A stretch of 48,959 nt of DNA from Halobiforma nitratireducens JCM 10879. Its GTDB lineage: Archaea > Halobacteriota > Halobacteria > Halobacteriales > Natrialbaceae. The notes under the pieces were generated by a model. The model made no database searches and had not been told where the DNA came from. It worked only from the letters and a program-made list of their open reading frames with translations. The stretch lies in assembly GCF_000337895.1 (NCBI RefSeq), contig NZ_AOMA01000077.1, forward strand, positions 4,074-53,032. Direction: 5' to 3'. Below, piece after piece: positions 43,896 through 48,959 of this stretch (positions within the stretch are counted from its first letter, which is position 1; the number at the start of each line of letters is the position of its first letter). The position numbers and the translations under genes are program-made.

Positions 43896-44207
43896 ATGGA
43901 AACAGAACCGGAAGACGAGCAACGAGCGCGGACGGGCGACGAGCGCGGACGTACACGTGGACGCGAACGAACGGGAACGGAACGCAGCCGACACCGGACC
44001 GTCGTGAGCGCCGGGATCAGAGTCCTCGCGGACCTGTTGATCCTTTCTCTGTGGGTCCTGGCGCTCACCCTCGCGTTTCTCGCGTTCGGGTGGCCACGGT
44101 GGGCGTTTTACGGCGCGTTACTGCTCGGAGTCGGCGTCTACGTGTCGATCACGAGCGGCTGGTGGCCGTCCGCGGCCGGCGACGGTGACGCGTCACGAGA
44201 GGCGTAG
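43896..44207 (+). CDS. Small membrane protein downstream of the protease-like gene
   Basis: The protein has 103 residues. The N-terminal 35 residues are charged and Arg/Glu-rich (RARTGDERGRTRGRERTGTE). Two membrane helices follow: IRVLADLLILSLWVLALTLA and WAFYGALLLGVGVYVSITSG. The tail is short and soluble. The start ATG is three bases after the stop of the protease-like gene, so they are co-transcribed. I know similar small haloarchaeal proteins of unknown function (possibly DUF8119) but cannot be sure. It may anchor or regulate the exported protein. Confidence 0.72.
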   Translation: METEPEDEQRARTGDERGRTRGRERTGTERSRHRTVVSAGIRVLADLLILSLWVLALTLAFLAFGWPRWAFYGALLLGVGVYVSITSGWWPSAAGDGDASREA

Positions 44208-44432
44208 CGTGAGTTCCGTCGTCTCTGTGAGGAACGACCGGAACTCCCGTGTCACCGATGGTCGGGAAGCCACCTGTGGGGGCCGATCACGAGCTGGGTG
44301 TCCCCCAAGTCGGGCGAGGACCGTTCGTGCTCACGTCACCCTCGTCGACACTCGACTCGTCCCGGTACTCGAGGTCCTCCTTCGCCAGCACGTGGGTCGA
44401 AGCGTCGCCGACCAAATCACGCACTGATCCGA

Positions 44433-45503
44433 TCAGTGGACGACGGTCCGTCCGGCGTCGATGCTTTCCGATTCGCTTGCGACGTGTTTCGCGAGTTTGA
44501 GCAGCTGATTCGAGAAGCCGTACTCGTTGTCGTACCAGGCGAGCACTTTGACGGTGTCGTTGGCCGCGACCATCACCGATTCGAGATCGACGTACGAGGC
44601 GAGGGGCAGTCCGACGATATCCCGCGAGACGATCTCGTCGTCGGTGTAGCCGAGGACGCCGGCGAGTTCGTCGTCGGCCGCTGCCCGGATCGCCTCGATT
44701 ACGTCCTCGCGGTGTACGTCTTCCTGGATGTTGACGGTAATGTCGGTGATCGAACCGTTCGGGACCGGCACTCGCATCGCCATCCCCTCGAGTTTCCCCT
44801 CGAACTCGGGGAGAACCTCGCTGGTCGCGCCGGCCGCACCGGTCGTCGTCGGGACGATGTTCTCGGCGGCGGCGCGGCCGCGACGGCGCTTGTCCATGGG
44901 GCCGTCTACGAGCGACTGACTACCGGTGTAGGCGTGGACGGTCGTCAAAAGCCCGGAGACGACATCGAACCTGTCGTCGAGGACCTGCAGGACCGGCGCG
45001 ACCGAGTTCGTCGTACAGGAGGCATTCGAGACCACGTCGTCACCGTCGTACTCCCCGTGGTTGACGCCGTAGACGAACATCGGTACCGGCTCCTCGCCTT
45101 TCGGCGGTGCGGAGATGATTGCTTTGTCCGCTCCGGCCTCGAGGTGCTGTGTGACTTCCTCGCGGGTCCTGAACAGTCCCGTCGCTTCGAAGGCGATGTC
45201 GATGTCGAGGTCGTCCCACGGCAGCTCCGACGGCTCGCGTTCCGAGAGCAACTGAAACTCCTGATCGTCCACGAAGAGGCTGTTACCACGGCGGGAAATC
45301 CCCTCGAGTCGGCCGTGTACCGAGTCGTACCGGAGCAGATACTCCATATCGTCGTCGTCCATCACGTCGTTGATCGCCACGATATCGATGTCGTCGTGTG
45401 TCAACGACGCCCGCAGGAGACATCGTCCGACCCGTCCGAAGCCGTTGAGTCCGATTCGAACTGTTTCGCCGGTTTCCGAGCCGCCATTCGTCGCCGTCTT
45501 CAT
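44433..45503 (-). CDS. gap: Type I glyceraldehyde-3-phosphate dehydrogenase
   Basis: The protein has 356 residues. The NAD-binding fold begins VRIGLNGFGRVGRCLLRAS. The catalytic Cys is in VVSNASCTTNSVAPVLQVL. TVHAYTGSQSLVDGP contains the catalytic His, and GAAGATSEVLPEFEGKLEGM and WYDNEYGFSNQLL follow. This is the bacterial-type enzyme that haloarchaea use in sugar degradation. The gluconeogenic type II enzyme is a different protein. It oxidises glyceraldehyde-3-phosphate with phosphate and NAD. The start at 45503 is the first ATG before the conserved strand. It is divergent from the TreT-like gene. Confidence 0.96.
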   Translation of the reverse strand: MKTATNGGSETGETVRIGLNGFGRVGRCLLRASLTHDDIDIVAINDVMDDDDMEYLLRYDSVHGRLEGISRRGNSLFVDDQEFQLLSEREPSELPWDDLDIDIAFEATGLFRTREEVTQHLEAGADKAIISAPPKGEEPVPMFVYGVNHGEYDGDDVVSNASCTTNSVAPVLQVLDDRFDVVSGLLTTVHAYTGSQSLVDGPMDKRRRGRAAAENIVPTTTGAAGATSEVLPEFEGKLEGMAMRVPVPNGSITDITVNIQEDVHREDVIEAIRAAADDELAGVLGYTDDEIVSRDIVGLPLASYVDLESVMVAANDTVKVLAWYDNEYGFSNQLLKLAKHVASESESIDAGRTVVH

Positions 45504-45643
45504 GCTCGTGGCTCCACCATCTGCAGGTAAATTTGTTGTCCCCGAAACGTTGGATATCGATAGATACATCTCCTCTAACCCATCTCTCGAGCCTCTGGCC
45601 CCAACTGATACGACCGTCGTCGTGGTGGTGACGCGCATCGACG

Positions 45644-46768
45644 ATGCATCCCCCTTCACTTCCGGACCGGTCGGTCGAGGCCTACGCTAGCGCGACTGGC
45701 GACGGCCGCCTCGAGCGACTCCGTGAACTCGCCGGGACGCTGTCGGACGTTCGGGTCCTCCACGTCAACTCGACCGCGACGGGCGGTGGCGTCGCGGAGT
45801 TGCTCCGTTCGATCGTGCCGGTCTGTAACGATCTCGGTATCGACACCGACTGGCTCGTCATGGACGCCGACGACGACTTCTTCGAGGTCACGAAGGCGGT
45901 CCACAACGGTCTCCAGGGGAGCGGCGAACCGCTGACCGACGAGATGAAAGCGACCTACCGCGAGGTGACCGAACGAAACGCGACCGAGATCGACAGCGAG
46001 TACGACCTCGTCGTCGCCCACGATCCGCAACCGCTCGGGATGCTCGAGAGACTCGACGAACGGGTGCCGAACGCACCCATCCTCTGGCGGTGTCACGTCG
46101 ATCTCACTGATCCGGACGACAACTACCTCGCGTTCGTCTCGGAGTACACCGGCCCGGTCGATCACGCGATTTTCAGCCGCTCGGCGTATGCGGCGATCGA
46201 CGCGCCGGTAGTTGCCCAGGTCTCGCGTTTCGACCCGTGGAAAGATCAATTCGGCACGCTCGAGGCGTATCGAACCGCGACGGAGTCGATCCCATCGCTC
46301 CAGTTGGCGCTTGCCGGTGGGATGGCCGGCGACGATCCGGAGGGACTGGAGTTCTACGAGCGGGTCGCCGACGAGGCGGTCGACGATCCGGACGTTCACG
46401 TGTTGACGGACCTCCCGGACACGACGATAAACGCCCTCCAGCGGCTATCGGACGTCGTCGTCCAGAAATCACTGCGCGAGGGGTTCGGCCTCGTCGTCTC
46501 GGAGGCGCTCTGGAAGCGGACGCCGGTCGTCGGCTCGACCGTCGGCGGGATCCCGCTTCAGATCGAGGACGGCCGGAACGGCTATCTCGTCGGCCCGGAG
46601 GACGTGACCGGGGCAGGCGACCGGCTCGTCGATCTCATAGAGCACGACGAGCGCCGCCGATCGTTCGGTGACGACGCCCGACAACGTGTCCGCAAGCGGT
46701 TCCTGCTACCCAGACAACTGGTAGACCTGCTCGAAATTTTCGTCGACGCGCTGGGACGTGAGTCCTGA
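45644..46768 (+). CDS. treT: TreT-like trehalose glycosyltransferase with internal deletion
   Basis: The protein has 374 residues (GT4 family). The N-terminal domain shows VRVLHVNSTATGGGVAELLR (the nucleotide-sugar and glycine region) and DLVVAHDPQPLGML. The C-terminal domain begins VVAQVSRFDPWKDQFGTLEA and has LQKS-type motif VVVQKSLREGFGLVVSEALW with the EGFG-x7-E of retaining GT4. In TreT proteins about 40 residues, including the conserved I-x-P-x-I-D-P-L-S box, separate FSxSxY from QVxRFDPWKD. Here FSRSAYAAIDAPVVAQVSRF joins them directly (about nt 46171-46220), in frame. The enzyme would link glucose and NDP-glucose into trehalose, but the deletion may destroy the cleft. Confidence 0.85.
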   Translation: MHPPSLPDRSVEAYASATGDGRLERLRELAGTLSDVRVLHVNSTATGGGVAELLRSIVPVCNDLGIDTDWLVMDADDDFFEVTKAVHNGLQGSGEPLTDEMKATYREVTERNATEIDSEYDLVVAHDPQPLGMLERLDERVPNAPILWRCHVDLTDPDDNYLAFVSEYTGPVDHAIFSRSAYAAIDAPVVAQVSRFDPWKDQFGTLEAYRTATESIPSLQLALAGGMAGDDPEGLEFYERVADEAVDDPDVHVLTDLPDTTINALQRLSDVVVQKSLREGFGLVVSEALWKRTPVVGSTVGGIPLQIEDGRNGYLVGPEDVTGAGDRLVDLIEHDERRRSFGDDARQRVRKRFLLPRQLVDLLEIFVDALGRES

Positions 46769-46882
46769 TCTGTCGGACCACACACTGGAGACGGCCACTG
46801 GCTCCGATCCGGCCGGTCTCCAGCGGTCGACATCCCCCACACAGTTATTCACCGAGACGGTGAAGCAATCCGGGACCCACCC

Positions 46883-47776
46883 ATGAGCCGGCTCATCGAC
46901 GCGGTACTGATACCGACCGACGGCAGCGACGGGGCGCTGGCCGGGGGCAAACGCGGGATCGCGCTCGCGTCGCGGATCGACGCCACTGTCCACGTCCTGT
47001 CGGTCGTCGATACCGGGCGTTCCGAGGAGTACGACGAGTTGGCGTTCCCGTCTCTCGAGGCGAGCGCCGCGGACGCGGTCGAGGAAATCGCACGGCTGGC
47101 GGCCGACCACGACGAGAGCATAGACGTCACGACGACGGTCACGGAGGGAACGCCGTTCCAGTCGATCAGGGAGTACGCCAGCCGACGCGAAATCGACGTC
47201 ATCGCGATGGGGACGAAGGGGAAAACGGGAATCGACAGAGTGCTCCTCGGCAGCGTGACCGAGAACGTCCTCCGAACGGCCCGAACCCCCGTACTCGCGG
47301 TCCCACCGAGCGCCGGCGACGACCCGATCGCCGACGTCCCGTTCGATCGACTCCTCTTGCCCACAGACGGCAGCGACGGTGCGGCGATCGCGGCCGAGTG
47401 GGGAATCGGACTCGCGAATCGACTCGAGTCGTCGATACACGCGCTCTACTCGATCGATACGGGTCCACTCGCTGACATACCGGACGACGAGCTCCTCGAG
47501 CCCCTCGAGAACGAGGGCCGAGCTGCGATCGATGCGGTCCGGGAACGTCGCGAGGACGCCGGCGTGGCCGTTTCAGTTTCGGGCTCGATCGTCACCGGCT
47601 CGCCGGTGACGGAAGTTCCCGCATACGCGACCGAGAACGACATCGACCTGATCGTTATGGGCACCCACGGTCGGACGGGAATCGGCCAGTGGTTTCTCGG
47701 GAGCGTCACCGAAAACGTCGTCCGCCAGACCGACGTGCCGGTGTTCTGTGTCCCGGTGAGCGCCGAGCATCCGTAA
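46883..47776 (+). CDS. Universal stress protein, two UspA domains
   Basis: The protein has 297 residues with two tandem UspA domains. The first (residues 1-145) starts IDAVLIPTDGSDGALAGGKR and ends with MGTKGKTGIDRVLLGSVTEN. The second starts FDRLLLPTDGSDGAAIAAEW and ends with MGTHGRTGIGQWFLGSVTEN. Both ATP loops have the full G-2x-G-9x-G-S pattern, so both halves may bind ATP and dimerise internally. It follows the TreT-like gene in the same direction with a 114-nt gap. Confidence 0.93.
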   Translation: MSRLIDAVLIPTDGSDGALAGGKRGIALASRIDATVHVLSVVDTGRSEEYDELAFPSLEASAADAVEEIARLAADHDESIDVTTTVTEGTPFQSIREYASRREIDVIAMGTKGKTGIDRVLLGSVTENVLRTARTPVLAVPPSAGDDPIADVPFDRLLLPTDGSDGAAIAAEWGIGLANRLESSIHALYSIDTGPLADIPDDELLEPLENEGRAAIDAVRERREDAGVAVSVSGSIVTGSPVTEVPAYATENDIDLIVMGTHGRTGIGQWFLGSVTENVVRQTDVPVFCVPVSAEHP

Positions 47777-47804
47777 CGGCGCTGGCCGAGACCGTTGTGT
47801 TCTC

Positions 47805-48856
47805 TTACCGGTTGGAGACAGCGAGTTCCAGAACGAAACTCGACGCGGAGACGATGTCGCCGATACCGACCGTTCCCGCCGGTTCGTCGACGACGCGATT
47901 CGGGCAGGCGGCGACCGTGGGCGTCTCGAGGATGCCGTCCTCGGCCGTCTCGCCGACGTGTTCTGCAAGCAGTTCGATCGCCTCTCGTCCCACCCCAGAG
48001 GGGTCGTACTCCAGCCCTCTCTCGAGGTCCTCGGGCTTAGAGATGTGTCCCAGTGCCGCCTTGGTGGCGGCGTTGACGGCCGAAAACTCGAGCCCCCGTC
48101 GAAGCGCCTCCGGCGAGTGGTACGACTCCATCACGGCGAGGTGATACTCCATCGCGTGCAACTGCAGACAGTCGACCCCGAGTTCCTCGCGGACCCCCTC
48201 GAGCATCCGGTAGTGATCGATGATCTCCTCGGGTTCGAACGGCGTCGCCTCCGACGGCGGCTCCCCGTCGATGCCGATACCCGCGTCGTCGTGTAGCATC
48301 GTCAACTCGTGGGTATCCACACCGACGACGTTCGCTTCCGGCAGGATCAACTCGTACATGCTGTCTCTCAGGTCGTCGTCGTGGGTGACGGCGTACTCGA
48401 CGTGAACGTCGAGGTCGCTGCCCGACCGGAGTCAGTGGAGGACCTCGCGTGCGTGACGATGCGTCTCCTCGTACCCCCTTTCGACGTTGTCGGGCGTGAG
48501 GTTGTGATACCCCGCCAGGAGAGCGCCATCGACGGTTTCGCCGACCTGGTCGATCGCCTCGTCGAGGGCCCCTGCCGAGAGGTCGAACTCCGGCGGCCTC
48601 GAGGCGGCGATGAACCGAGCGTCCGTCGGCGCGGTCACGCCGAAGAACTCGTCTCCATCCCCGAACTCGAAGACCCAGTTGATCTTGGTACGATCCGCGG
48701 TGACGGCCTCTGGGAGGGGAACGTAGCTCACCTGACCGTCCTCGACTGCCGGATACCGAACTGTTTCGGGGCGCTCGAACATCGATAGCTGCCGCTCCGA
48801 AACCAGATACGTGTACGTGATCGGTGCGGTTCCCAGCGCGGTAAGCAGGTTTGTCT
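47805..48856 (-). pseudogene. ADP-dependent glucokinase remnant (nonsense codon plus IS truncation)
   Basis: The minus-strand frame encodes the C-terminal two-thirds of an ADP-dependent glucokinase/phosphofructokinase. Parts seen are KTNLLTALG, YLVSERQLSMFERPETVRYP, INWVFEFGDGDEFF and ARFIAASRPPEFDL, then after the stop codon DLDVHVEYAVTHDDDLRD, VDCLQLHAMEYHLAVMES and the nucleotide-binding end AGTVGIGDIVSASSF with the catalytic Asp. An in-frame TGA (48432-48434) follows HAREVLH, and the frame continues without a shift. The 5' third (about 110 residues or more) is replaced by an IS end at about 48857. Both defects together mean the gene is dead. It converges on the Usp gene. Confidence 0.85.
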
Positions 48857-48959
48857 TGACATCCTCCTCCGCGTTCACGCGGAGGAATCCCGAGCGGTGG
48901 GAGTTTCAGGTCTGCAACCATGGACGCCGCCACTTCACGGGAGTCCGCATCTAACCCAG
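48857..48959 (-). mobile_element. Right end of an IS200/IS605 (IS1341-type) element, runs out of window
   Basis: A perfect 9-bp stem with a 4-nt loop (48865-48873 and 48878-48886) is followed on the minus strand by a short ATGTCAAG end. Upstream of the hairpin (minus strand) is CCACCGCTCGGGATT. This arrangement is the right end typical of haloarchaeal tnpB-only elements. The tnpB gene itself should lie to the right of the window on the minus strand. The flanking gene on the left is the disrupted ADP-glucokinase. The exact last base of the element is uncertain by about 5 bp. Confidence 0.78.

Noticed and set aside
48432..48434. TGA as selenocysteine or another recoded amino acid in ADP-glucokinase
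   Set aside because: There is no known selenocysteine site in this family and the gene is also cut by an IS. A simple nonsense mutation is more likely.

Overview
The window comes from a haloarchaeon, most likely a member of the Natrialbales. The DNA is GC-rich and nearly every protein is rich in Asp and Glu. Many genes have a TATA-like element about 23-30 nt before the start codon and no Shine-Dalgarno, which is the leaderless style of haloarchaea. HalOD1, HTH_10 (Bat-like), DUF7123-like and DUF6517-like proteins, F420-dependent enzymes and an Orc1/Cdc6-linked origin fit this. All family names below come from sequence reading without database searches.

Layout. 1-8.2 kb: the end of a sensor histidine kinase, then single housekeeping or metabolic genes (O-methyltransferase, M20-type amidohydrolase, dUTPase/dCTP-deaminase fold protein, CopD-like membrane protein, UspA, ROK sugar kinase, LVIVD beta-propeller). 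8.3-11.1 kb: a leucyl-tRNA synthetase with a bacterial-type core and an archaeal-looking C-terminus. 11.3-17.6 kb: small regulators and membrane proteins, a two-gene ABC exporter, an F420 oxidoreductase and a nitrilase. 18-20.7 kb: a divergent aldehyde dehydrogenase/proline dehydrogenase pair, probably proline to glutamate. 20.9-24.3 kb: a tungstate-type ABC operon (tupABC) followed by a ModE/TOBE-like regulator. 24.3-26.7 kb: a Bat-like regulator, a decayed M24 peptidase, a hairpin cluster and a RIO/Bud32-like kinase. 26.8-31.3 kb: membrane proteins, an acyl-CoA dehydrogenase and a lipoprotein.

31.4-38.7 kb is organised around a replication origin. An orc1/cdc6 gene lies beside an A+T-rich stretch bracketed by inverted copies of a 23-bp origin recognition box (ORB), with further copies outside. 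The origin is flanked by two glutamate dehydrogenase paralogues, a CitE-like CoA-ester lyase and a MaoC hydratase. These could serve glutamate/mesaconate-type CoA chemistry. 39-42 kb holds a second HalOD1 protein, a DUF5658-like membrane protein and a biotin-dependent carboxyltransferase with an N-terminal PccX-like extension. 42.7-44.2 kb encodes a Tat-exported chymotrypsin-fold protein with a small membrane partner.

44.4-48.96 kb is a sugar-metabolism locus that appears to be decaying. A type I GAPDH is intact. A TreT-like trehalose glycosyltransferase lacks the segment joining its two domains. An ADP-dependent glucokinase gene carries an in-frame TGA and is cut off at its 5' end by the right end of an IS200/IS605-type element that runs out of the window. 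A second pseudogene (M24 peptidase, 25.2-25.7 kb) shows two frameshifts and a lost metal ligand. No rRNA, tRNA or CRISPR array was found. I did not find a clear new defence or biosynthetic system. The most interesting items are the origin architecture, the chimeric LeuRS, the decaying sugar locus with its omega-RNA-type IS end, the tup operator candidate and several unexplained hairpin elements.
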